DNA of 5,026 nt from Candidatus Heimdallarchaeota archaeon (GTDB lineage Archaea > Asgardarchaeota > Heimdallarchaeia > Hodarchaeales > LC-3): assembly GCA_027364495.1 (NCBI GenBank), contig DAHXPE010000546.1:1-5026 (forward strand), read 5' to 3'. The first letter of the stretch is position 1; the number at the start of each line of letters is the position of its first letter. The notes beneath the pieces are model-generated. The model saw only the letters and a list, made by a program, of their open reading frames with translations, made no database searches and was not told the origin of the DNA. Made by a program: the position numbers and the translations under genes. This document shows, piece by piece, positions 1 through 5,026 of this stretch.

Positions 1-101
1 TGGCCTTTAATAGAAAGGTCAATACGTGTGGACATAAGAACTAAGACACTGGAAGTTCCAAAACAAGAGGTAATGACCACAGATAATGTTCCTGTTGCAA
101 T
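1..101. repeat. Left arm of a perfect 101-base inverted repeat
   Basis: Bases 1-101 are the exact reverse complement of 433-533, with no mismatch on direct reading. The match stops at 102/432 and reaches the window edge on the other side, so the full arm may be longer. It lies inside the slipin reading frame but carries the antisense of slipin codons 59-91, so it cannot be native slipin sequence. Confidence 0.97.
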
Positions 102-707
102 TTTCTCACCTTCAGCTTGAATTATACGACCTCTTTTATCTCTTTCAGCTTCAGCTTGTCTGGCCATTGCTCGTTTCATACTGTCTGGTAACTCAACATC
201 CTTTATCTCAACAGTTTGAATGTCTAATCCCCAATCACCTATCATAGAGCTAATTACAGCTTTTATTTTAAGATTAAGTTTGTCACGTTTAGATAAGACA
301 TCATCAAGATGACTTTCACCAACAACTGATCTTGTAGTCGCTTGAGCAAGTTGATAAACAGCGTTTTGATAATCCCGGACATAAATAATAGCTTTTTCAG
401 GATCAACAATCCTATAATAACAGATAGCATTTATTGCAACAGGAACATTATCTGTGGTCATTACCTCTTGTTTTGGAACTTCCAGTGTCTTAGTTCTTAT
501 GTCCACACGTATTGACCTTTCTATTAAAGGCCACACAATAACAGGGCCAGGGCCACGAAAGCCTACTGCCCGTCCTAATCTAAAAATCGTTAATCTATCA
601 TATTCTTTTACTATTTTAATACCTTTTAATATTGCAATTAGTAAAACTAAGAACAATATGACTAGAACGATTCCTAGAATAGAAGTAAATATCGTTAAAT
701 CCTGCAT
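1..707 (-). CDS. Slipin / SPFH (band 7, stomatin-like) membrane protein, C-terminus replaced by a fold-back copy
   Basis: A membrane-anchored SPFH scaffold protein of the archaeal/bacterial slipin family, thought to organise membrane microdomains and often paired with the NfeD protease. The ATG at 705-707 starts MQDLTIF, followed by one hydrophobic segment (about residues 5-28). The SPFH domain then runs through EYDRLTIFRLGRAVGFRGPG, VDIRTKTLEVPKQEVMTTDN, VVGESHLDDVLSKRD, WGLDIQTVEIKDVELP and the charged helix ARQAEAERDKRGRIIQAEGE, the classic slipin signature. Authentic sequence ends near Ala204 (base 96). The remaining in-frame codons to the window edge are antisense of the gene's own earlier part and are not slipin. 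Family members are usually about 250-270 residues, so roughly 50-60 C-terminal residues are missing. No nfeD lies upstream, where an unrelated MFS gene ends 290 bases away. Family identity is near certain; the true C-terminus is unknown. Confidence 0.93.
   Translation of the reverse strand, partial: MQDLTIFTSILGIVLVILFLVLLIAILKGIKIVKEYDRLTIFRLGRAVGFRGPGPVIVWPLIERSIRVDIRTKTLEVPKQEVMTTDNVPVAINAICYYRIVDPEKAIIYVRDYQNAVYQLAQATTRSVVGESHLDDVLSKRDKLNLKIKAVISSMIGDWGLDIQTVEIKDVELPDSMKRAMARQAEAERDKRGRIIQAEGEKIATGTLSVVITSCFGTSSVLVLMSTRIDLSIKG
94..102. other. Fold-back junction inside the slipin gene
   Basis: Read on the minus strand, slipin proceeds normally through AEGEKIA and then switches to the plus-strand sequence starting at 433. 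The switch falls within the shared bases ATTGCAA, which contain the palindrome TTGCAA (95-100 and 434-439). This short shared sequence at an inverted join is typical of template switching during strand-displacement amplification; a real inverted duplication is the alternative. Confidence 0.8.
433..533. repeat. Right arm of the perfect 101-base inverted repeat (native slipin sequence)
   Basis: This is the partner of 1-101, separated by a 331-base loop (102-432). It encodes normal slipin SPFH residues on the minus strand (WPLIERSIRVDIRTKTLEVP and onward to the TDNVPVAI region), so it is the authentic copy and the left arm is the derived one. Confidence 0.97.
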
Positions 708-742
708 GATTTAAATCAACCTTTTAATTATATGTTTACGTC

Positions 743-752
743 GTTTAAAAAA
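743..752 (-). promoter_or_regulatory. Putative TATA-like box for slipin
   Basis: The minus strand reads TTTTTTAAAC, 36-45 bases upstream of the slipin ATG. Start of transcription about 25 bases downstream would leave a leader of roughly 10-20 bases. No ribosome-binding site is correctly spaced. In AT-rich DNA such boxes arise by chance, so this is tentative. Confidence 0.3.
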
Positions 753-956
753 CTATTGTAAGCGGAATTTTTACATTCTTTTAAATCTCGAGTTTTCACT
801 TTTAAATCATGCTATTAACTCGGCTAATTTTGTTTGGAATTCACTTTTTTATTATTTTTTCATCTCATTCACTACCTAAACAATAGATTTGCTTAATATA
901 ATACTCCAGATTGTCCTTATTCAGTTTAAGAAACCTTTTATGAGCGAAAAGTCGAA

Positions 957-972
957 TAAAAAGGAATTTTTA
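957..972 (-). terminator. Possible terminator of the MFS gene
   Basis: About 25-40 bases past the MFS stop codon, the sequence TAAAAA-GGAA-TTTTTA could form a short A/T hairpin and gives a run of five T on the minus strand. T-tracts end transcription in archaea, but such tracts are frequent here, so support is weak. Confidence 0.25.
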
Positions 973-997
973 CTAATGAATCATCATAATTATAAAA

Positions 998-2176
998 TCA
1001 GTTCGAAGTCTGGTTAATTTCTTTAGTAAAAAGAATTATTGATCCAATCAAAAATGCTATAATTATAAATGCTATTTTTAAAGAAAAAAATTCTGCTACT
1101 TGACCAACAAAGATTGGCTCTACGACACCTGCTAAATAGGCAAAAAATCCAACGGCTGCTATACCACTAGCGATTTCTATATTCTTGTTATTGCCAGCTA
1201 TTTTGAAGACAATTGGTATAATTGTTGAAATGCCTAATCCTAGCATCGCAAAACCAATAAATATTATTAATACATTAGAGGTCAATCCAGATACTATTAA
1301 TCCGACCATCCCAATTAAAGAAAATGTTGTAATCACTGTTTTCGGTGATATTCTATTTAGTAACGCATCTCCTGCTAAACGCCCAACAGTCATAAATAAT
1401 GAAAACGTTGCAAATCCTAATGCTGCGAAGGCAGGTGTACTAGTAGTATAATTTAATATATACAGTAAACTCCAATCTCCCATCATCATTTCACCAATAA
1501 CGGCTATAAACGCTATTATTCCAAGTACCCAAATTTCTTTAGTAGTAAAAATCTCCCAATTAGAAACTCTTTTATTTTGTTTATTATTAATTACTGGTAA
1601 TCGTTCATTTCTTAAATATTTAAAAGAAATAATGCTTATTGGTAAAAATATAGAAGAAATAAATAATAGATGTATTTGAGGGACAATTTTGAAGCTTATA
1701 AATATTCCTCCAATTACTGCACCAAAGAATGCACCAACGGAATAAAATCCATGTAATGATGACATGATTGAGGTGTTAAGCATTTTTTCAACCTCTACCC
1801 CTTGTGAATTCATGGATATATCCATAATTGTCATACCAAGTCCTGAAATAACTAAAAATACCCAAAGAACAAAAATATTAGGTAAAAAGTATATAATAGT
1901 CAAAGAAATATGATCAACTAACGTTCCAACTATTAAAATAGCTTTACTACCATACAAGCTTATTAATTTACCAACGAAGAGCATAATAAGTATAGACCCT
2001 ATTGGTCCTCCTGTTAAAAGAAATCCTAATTGCCCTTTAGTCAAAACAAACTTTTGTTGTAAATCTGGAATTCTAGAAACCCAATTACCACTTAGTATTC
2101 CCATTAGAAAGAAATAATATGAAACTGAAACACGCGAGTACTCCGGATTAATAAAATTATCTTCAGAAAAATCCAT
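998..2176 (-). CDS. MFS transporter, YbjJ-like
   Basis: A complete 392-residue major facilitator superfamily protein (ATG at 2174-2176, TGA at 998-1000), within the usual 380-420 residues of the family. It is an integral membrane carrier with about 12 helices in two six-helix halves joined by a polar loop near residues 188-210 (LRNERLP, NNKQNKRVSNWE). Recognisable pieces are GNWVSRIPDLQQKF (30-43) and GQLGFLL (48-54), a motif A-like loop GKLISLYGSK (69-78), MNSQGVEVEK (122-131), SSLHGFYSVGAFFGA (139-153) and GDWSLLY (233-239). MNSQ-VEVEK, SS-HG--S-G and the DWS element are characteristic of the YbjJ subgroup, whose substrate is not established. The gene appears to be transcribed alone, diverging from the EamA relic at 2344. 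No frameshift or other damage is visible. Confidence 0.93.
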   Translation of the reverse strand: MDFSEDNFINPEYSRVSVSYYFFLMGILSGNWVSRIPDLQQKFVLTKGQLGFLLTGGPIGSILIMLFVGKLISLYGSKAILIVGTLVDHISLTIIYFLPNIFVLWVFLVISGLGMTIMDISMNSQGVEVEKMLNTSIMSSLHGFYSVGAFFGAVIGGIFISFKIVPQIHLLFISSIFLPISIISFKYLRNERLPVINNKQNKRVSNWEIFTTKEIWVLGIIAFIAVIGEMMMGDWSLLYILNYTTSTPAFAALGFATFSLFMTVGRLAGDALLNRISPKTVITTFSLIGMVGLIVSGLTSNVLIIFIGFAMLGLGISTIIPIVFKIAGNNKNIEIASGIAAVGFFAYLAGVVEPIFVGQVAEFFSLKIAFIIIAFLIGSIILFTKEINQTSN

Positions 2177-2189
2177 TAATAAATACCAA

Positions 2190-2199
2190 TGCTATCTTA
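2190..2199. repeat. Inverted repeat half-site (left), possible operator
   Basis: TGCTATCTTA is the exact reverse complement of 2272-2281. It lies 14-23 bases upstream of the MFS ATG, between that ATG and its putative TATA box, where a repressor could act. Function is inferred from position only. Confidence 0.35.
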
Positions 2200-2203
2200 C
2201 GAC

Positions 2204-2214
2204 TTATTTTTACT
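2204..2214 (-). promoter_or_regulatory. Putative TATA-like box for the MFS gene
   Basis: The minus strand reads GTAAAAATAAG, about 28-38 bases upstream of the MFS ATG, which would give a nearly leaderless transcript. There is no Shine-Dalgarno sequence before the start. Tentative, because the whole spacer is A/T rich. Confidence 0.3.
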
Positions 2215-2271
2215 CATTGAATTGCTAATTTAATTGTTTTTTTAAGTAGGCGAAGTTTTTTTTCTTTTTCA

Positions 2272-2281
2272 TAAGATAGCA
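2272..2281. repeat. Inverted repeat half-site (right), possible operator
   Basis: TAAGATAGCA pairs exactly with 2190-2199 across a 72-base gap in the divergent spacer. It sits just upstream of the A/T-rich leader of the EamA relic. A pair of sites between divergent genes is a common arrangement for a shared regulator, but a chance match is possible. Confidence 0.35.
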
Positions 2282-2343
2282 GTTTCTTATCCATTACATA
2301 AATAAAAAAAATTCAAAAAAATTATAGAATCTCTTAGTAATTT

Positions 2344-2950
2344 ATTGATTTTTTACTCTCTATTTTTGCTGTTATTTTGTTTGCTGTTGTTAATATTCTC
2401 ATAGGAAAAAGGTTGAGTTCAGATAAGTTGGTTGAAGGAATTTATTTGACAATAATCTTTTCAACAATCATTATTTTATACCTGCTCTGTTAACAGGGGA
2501 GATCTATCAAATTTTATCTTAAAGTCCAATTGTCTGGGATTTTTCTATATTCACTGGCATCTGTAACTTTCTTTTAGCACGAATTAATGCTGTAATTTTA
2601 ATTCGACAGGCAGATTTTCTCTCAAATTTACTGATAGATGAGTTTTTATTACTTATTTGACAGCTATATTTTTTTACACTCTTGGAATCGCTGTATTCAA
2701 GAAAAGTATTTATTATATTTGCCATAGGTGGTATTTGATCTGGTTTAGCACAAGTTTCACGTTATTATATTCTCTTTTTGCCCCTGTGGTCTTGGTGGCA
2801 TCTATTGTTGCGCCAGTTCCATTGGGAACTCTAATTTTTTCATTTTTATTTAATAAAGAATATGAAGTTCTTAACAAGAAACTAATTTTAGTAACGATTG
2901 TTACAGTTGTTGGAGTTATTTTGATTTCAATATCATTGCAACCTATTTAA
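2344..2950 (+). pseudogene. Decayed EamA/DMT-family transporter, paralogue of the gene at 3062
   Basis: A dead copy of the transporter at 3062-3961; nearly all of it aligns with the intact protein once frames are switched. IDFLLSIFAVILFAVVNILI matches intact residues 6-25, and DKLVEGIYLTIIFST matches 32-46, ending at TAA 2491. LLTGEIYQI continues in another frame to TAA 2520, then SPIVWDFSIFTGICNFLLAR. Next comes a deletion of about 82 codons (intact residues 86-167), then INAVILIRQADFLSNLLID, FITYLTAIFFYT in a third frame, VFIIFAIGGI-stop(2736)-SGLAQVSRY, and finally APVVLVASIVAPVPLGTLIF to the normal end at TAA 2948-2950. At least four frameshifts, two further stops and loss of the start codon rule out function. 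The open tail at 2657-2950 should not be taken as a gene. Confidence 0.9.
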
Positions 2951-3014
2951 TGCTTTAATACCTTAATTAATTTCAAATATCGATTAAATAGCGTTATTTC
3001 CATTTTTTATTTGC

Positions 3015-3021
3015 TATAAAA
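3015..3021 (+). promoter_or_regulatory. Putative TATA box for the intact EamA gene
   Basis: TATAAAA lies 41-47 bases before the ATG at 3062 and would place transcription start near 3042-3047, giving a 15-20 base leader. A second A/T box (GATTAAAAA, about 3027-3035) could instead give a leaderless transcript. There is no Shine-Dalgarno sequence. Confidence 0.4.
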
Positions 3022-3061
3022 CCTTAGATTAAAAACTCAAAAAAAACTGATTAATTAATCT

Positions 3062-3961
3062 ATGTCTCAACTATTGATTGGGTTTTTTCTCGGAATTATT
3101 GCTACTTTCTTCTTTGCATTGAATAATATTGTTATTGCGAGAGGATTAAAAACAGAAAAGCTATTTGAGGGAATATTTGTCACATTAATTTTTTCAAGTT
3201 TGATTATTTTTGTCTTTTCTTTACTAACAGGTGAATTTTTTCAAATTTTTGCTTTAAGCCCCATTGCTTGGTTATTGTTTATAGCTACTGGCTTAATTAA
3301 TTTTGTTCTTGCTCGAACGTTTAATTATACTGGTATAGCTCTCATTGGTCCATCTAGAAATAGTGCTATCGTTTCAACGCAAATTCTATTTGCCGCTGTT
3401 TTTGGATTCGTTTTTTTGGCAGAAAAATTGGATTTGTACACAGGTATTGGCGTAATTTTAGCATTTATTGGAATTTTTATTGTATCTATGAGTCAAAAGA
3501 AACAAAACAAAGAATTCAATTTTCGAGGAATTCTCTATGCTTTATTTACTGCATTCTTGGTTGGTATAGCCATTATAATAATAAAAGAAGCAGATAATGT
3601 TTCTAATTTACCAATTGATGGTGCTTTAATTTCTTATTGCACTGCTGTTCTTGTATATGCACCCGTTGCATCAATAAAAGAAATAAAATCGACAAATAAA
3701 TTTACTAAAAATATTTTCTTTTTATTAGCTACGGCTGGAATATTGTCAGGATTGGCACAAATTGCCAGGTATACCTCACTTAAAGATGCACCTGTGGTGT
3801 TAATAGCATCTATTATAGCGACAGCTCCACTAGCAACAATGATTGTTTCTTTTTTCGTCAATAAAAAGAATGAAATTTTAAGCAAAGAGCTTGCAATGGG
3901 CAGTGTCATAACTGTAATAGGAGTCATTTTAATTATACTATCATTAGGTAGTATTCTGTGA
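3062..3961 (+). CDS. EamA/DMT-family transporter (intact copy)
   Basis: A 299-residue drug/metabolite transporter superfamily protein of the EamA type, of normal length (280-310). It is an inner-membrane carrier built from two five-helix repeats. The ten hydrophobic segments fall at about 4-26, 37-55, 67-87, 101-121, 126-144, 155-175, 186-204, 217-236, 243-265 and 277-297. Half one carries NYTGIALIGPSRNSAIVSTQ and FLAEKLDLYTGIGVILAFIG; half two carries the matching SGLAQIARYTSLKDAPVVLI, APLATMIVSFFVNKKNEIL and ELAMGSVITVIGVILII, the expected internal duplication. A basic loop SQKKQNKEFN (144-153) separates the halves. The substrate cannot be told from sequence; family members export amino acids, metabolites or drugs. 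Related dead copies lie on both sides (2344-2950 and about 3992-4170), so this is the surviving member of a local gene family. The start is fixed by ATG at 3062 and by alignment with the upstream relic. Confidence 0.95.
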   Translation: MSQLLIGFFLGIIATFFFALNNIVIARGLKTEKLFEGIFVTLIFSSLIIFVFSLLTGEFFQIFALSPIAWLLFIATGLINFVLARTFNYTGIALIGPSRNSAIVSTQILFAAVFGFVFLAEKLDLYTGIGVILAFIGIFIVSMSQKKQNKEFNFRGILYALFTAFLVGIAIIIIKEADNVSNLPIDGALISYCTAVLVYAPVASIKEIKSTNKFTKNIFFLLATAGILSGLAQIARYTSLKDAPVVLIASIIATAPLATMIVSFFVNKKNEILSKELAMGSVITVIGVILIILSLGSIL

Positions 3962-3991
3962 TTCTAAACAGCAAAAGACATGAATAAATAA

Positions 3992-4170
3992 AGATCTAAA
4001 TTGGTTACTAGCGACACAAAATTTATTGCTGCATTTTTTACCTTTGTATTCTTACTATAGTAAGGTCGTATTAGCCAATATTGGTATTTTTACTTTTTCT
4101 TTAAGTCAGAAGAAGCAAAATAAATAAACAAATCGACAATTCTTAGAAAATTATATTTAACAGCACCAGT
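3992..4170 (+). pseudogene. Second EamA/DMT relic (internal fragment only)
   Basis: A fragment of a third copy of the same transporter. TSDTKFIAAFFTFVFLL (from about 4007) matches intact residues 104-120 (VSTQILFAAVFGFVFLA) and then hits TAG-TAA at 4058-4063. After a deletion and frame change, IGIFTFSLSQKKQNK (4080-4124) matches IGIFIVSMSQKKQNK of the intact protein (136-150) at 12 of 15 positions, followed by TAA where the intact gene has GAA. Similarity continues at nucleotide level through TATTTAACAGCA (4153-4164) to about 4170. Weaker likeness may reach about 4240 (SGLKYT compared with SGLAQIARYT). No N-terminal part (residues 1-94) is present. It lies between the intact gene and the convergent PLP-enzyme gene. 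Relic status is firm; exact ends are not. Confidence 0.8.
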
Positions 4171-4253
4171 GGATATATCTAAAAACTTTCAAAGACATAG
4201 GTTCTGGTTTAAAGTATACAAGACGGGATTTACTACGAATGATAAATTAAAAA

Positions 4254-4754
4254 TTATTTTAAAGCTAATTCTAGATCATTTATTAAATCATTAACATCTT
4301 CAATTCCAATTGATAATCTTATAAGATTTTTACTTGTTTTTGATTCTGGCCCTTCAACTGATGCTCTATGCTCTAATAATGACTCTACTCCGCCTAAACT
4401 AGTAGCCTGTTTAAAAATTTTAGTTGAATTGACGACTTTCCTAGCAAATGCTTCATTTTTTTTGGTTATTATAGAAACCATACCACCGAATCCATTTTTC
4501 ATTTGCTTTTTAGCAACATCATAATTTTTATGATTCGATAATCCTGGATAAAGAACTTGATCAATATTTGTATGATCATGGAGAAATTGTGCTATTTTTA
4601 AGGCATTCTCACTTTGTTGTCTTACTCGTAAGGGTAATGTGGGAATACTTCTCAATAAAAGCCAAGAATCGAATGGTGAAGGCACTGAACCAAAGTTTTT
4701 TTGAATTTTGCGCAATTTTTCATAAAGCTCAGTTTTTTCATCACTTTTATTAAC
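4254..4754 (-). CDS. Cystathionine gamma-synthase-like PLP enzyme, C-terminal fragment
   Basis: The last 166 residues of a Cys/Met-metabolism PLP enzyme (fold-type I, cystathionine gamma-synthase/lyase family), a cytosolic enzyme of transsulfuration or methionine synthesis. Visible landmarks are VNKSDEKTELYEKLRKIQ, GSVPSPFDSWLLLR, TLPLRVRQQSENA, YPGLSNH, GFGGMVSI, SLGGVESLLEHRASVEGPES and LIRLSIGIEDVNDLINDL. The Arg of LIRLSIG is the family's substrate-carboxylate residue. The stop is TAA (4254-4256). No real start exists: a TTG at 4713-4715 could be mistaken for one, but family sequence continues upstream to about 4754, where it ends abruptly in DNA coding for the same enzyme on the opposite strand. 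The N-terminal two-thirds, with the PLP-binding lysine, is absent on this strand. Synthase and lyase cannot be separated on this fragment. Probably an intact gene broken by a chimeric join. Confidence 0.9.
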   Translation of the reverse strand, partial: VNKSDEKTELYEKLRKIQKNFGSVPSPFDSWLLLRSIPTLPLRVRQQSENALKIAQFLHDHTNIDQVLYPGLSNHKNYDVAKKQMKNGFGGMVSIITKKNEAFARKVVNSTKIFKQATSLGGVESLLEHRASVEGPESKTSKNLIRLSIGIEDVNDLINDLELALK

Positions 4755-4762
4755 GTTACATT
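4740..4762. other. Inverted junction inside the PLP-enzyme gene
   Basis: To the left, the C-terminal part of the enzyme is coded on the minus strand; to the right, its middle part is coded on the plus strand. The join is centred on the palindrome TAACGTTA (4751-4758), and TTACAT/ATGTAA arms occur at 4756-4761 and 4772-4777. This mirrors the left-end fold-back in slipin. Confidence 0.75.
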
Positions 4763-5026
4763 CAAATGACCATGTAATTTTACCCGATGATATGTATTAT
4801 GGTGGACGAGAAGCTATTGATGTAATGGTTAGACAGTATAATATTAAAGTTGATTATATTGATCAACAAAATTTAGAGGAATTAGAAAAAAGGGTAACCT
4901 CAAATACTAAACTTATTTGTATAGAAACTCCATCTAACCCATATTTAAAAATAGTTGATATTCAAAAAATAGCACAAATAGGGAGATCAGTTGGAGCAAT
5001 AATTGCTGTAGATAATACTTGGGCAA
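4756..5026 (+). CDS. Cystathionine gamma-synthase-like PLP enzyme, middle fragment
   Basis: The reading frame is open to the window edge and codes for the central part of the same PLP-enzyme family on the plus strand. It runs LHSNDHVILPDDMYYGGREA, YNIKVDYIDQQNLEELEKRV, NTKLICIETPSNPYLKIVDI and VGAIIAVDNTWA. In the family, YGG supplies the tyrosine that stacks on PLP, ETPSNP is a signature, and the Asp of VDNT contacts the pyridine nitrogen. The PLP lysine would lie roughly 20-30 residues beyond the window. No start codon belongs to this piece. It covers just the region that precedes the fragment at 4254-4754 and does not overlap it, so the two most likely derive from one gene rather than two paralogues. 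Confidence 0.88.

Larger units (their letters stand above)
708..997. other. Non-coding spacer between slipin and the MFS gene
   Basis: No plausible gene is seen on either strand. It holds the slipin promoter region at its left end, the palindrome GATTTAAATC directly against the slipin ATG (708-717), a 10-base direct repeat CTTTTAAATC (778-787 and 799-808), and T- and A-rich tracts. None of these has a recognisable function. Confidence 0.6.

Noticed and set aside
102..432. Phase-variable invertible switch bounded by the inverted repeat
   Set aside because: No recombinase gene is seen, the left arm is an antisense copy of slipin coding sequence, and the right-hand end has a similar join; a fold-back artefact explains both more simply.
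454..714. 86-residue open frame on the plus strand
   Set aside because: It is antisense to the strongly conserved slipin coding sequence and shows no family signature of its own.
778..808. Direct repeat CTTTTAAATC (two copies) as a regulatory or CRISPR-like element
   Set aside because: Only two 10-base A/T-rich copies in low-complexity DNA; chance is sufficient.
940..1017. 25-codon ATG-to-TAA frame on the plus strand (MSEKSNKKEFLL...)
   Set aside because: Very short, no ribosome-binding or promoter support, and it runs into the end of the MFS gene on the other strand.
1185..1451. 88-residue open frame on the plus strand
   Set aside because: It lies fully inside the MFS gene on the opposite strand; an A/T-biased shadow with no domain features.
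2519..2725. 68-residue open frame on the minus strand
   Set aside because: It is antisense to the EamA relic, whose plus-strand protein matches explain this DNA.
2657..2950. 97-residue plus-strand frame as an independent small membrane protein
   Set aside because: Its parts match the middle and C-terminal end of the EamA protein, joined by an out-of-frame stretch (about 2708-2770); upstream homology in other frames shows it is the tail of a pseudogene.
3634..3927. 97-residue frame on the minus strand
   Set aside because: Shadow of the intact EamA gene.
4713..4715. TTG as a genuine start of a short 153-residue enzyme
   Set aside because: Family-like sequence (VNKSDEKTELYEK) continues upstream of it, and the fragment would lack the PLP lysine; the apparent start comes from the inverted join.
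4568..4753. 61-residue frame on the plus strand
   Set aside because: Antisense of the PLP-enzyme C-terminal fragment, with no features of its own.

Overview
The window is AT-rich and holds ordinary single genes. Three of the genes have a readable start (slipin, MFS, intact EamA). Each has a TATA-like A/T box about 30-45 bases upstream and no convincing Shine-Dalgarno sequence. Together with a slipin-type stomatin homologue, this fits an AT-rich archaeon with short-leader transcripts, possibly of the Nitrososphaerota kind. That placement is inference, and a bacterium cannot be excluded.

Layout, left to right. 1-707 (minus): an SPFH/slipin membrane protein whose last third is replaced by a fold-back copy of its own opposite strand; 1-101 is the exact reverse complement of 433-533. 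708-997: non-coding. 998-2176 (minus): a complete YbjJ-like MFS transporter. 2177-2343: the divergent spacer. 2344-2950 (plus): a decayed EamA/DMT transporter gene with an internal deletion, stops and frameshifts. 3062-3961 (plus): the intact EamA/DMT paralogue. About 3992-4170 (plus): a second, shorter relic of the same family. 4254-4754 (minus): the C-terminal part of a cystathionine gamma-synthase-type PLP enzyme. About 4756-5026 (plus): the middle part of the same kind of enzyme on the opposite strand, running off the window.

The two strongest observations are structural. Both ends carry an inverted junction inside a conserved single gene, and at the left end the two arms are identical over 101 bases. 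The simplest reading is fold-back chimerism from strand-displacement amplification or assembly, which would mean that slipin and the PLP enzyme are whole in the real genome. In between sits a tandem family of three EamA transporter copies, of which only the middle one is alive.

The genes do not form a pathway. There are two unrelated small-molecule transporters, a membrane scaffold protein and a sulfur amino-acid enzyme, probably each transcribed alone. I see no CRISPR array, tRNA, rRNA, insertion sequence or new defence-like system.
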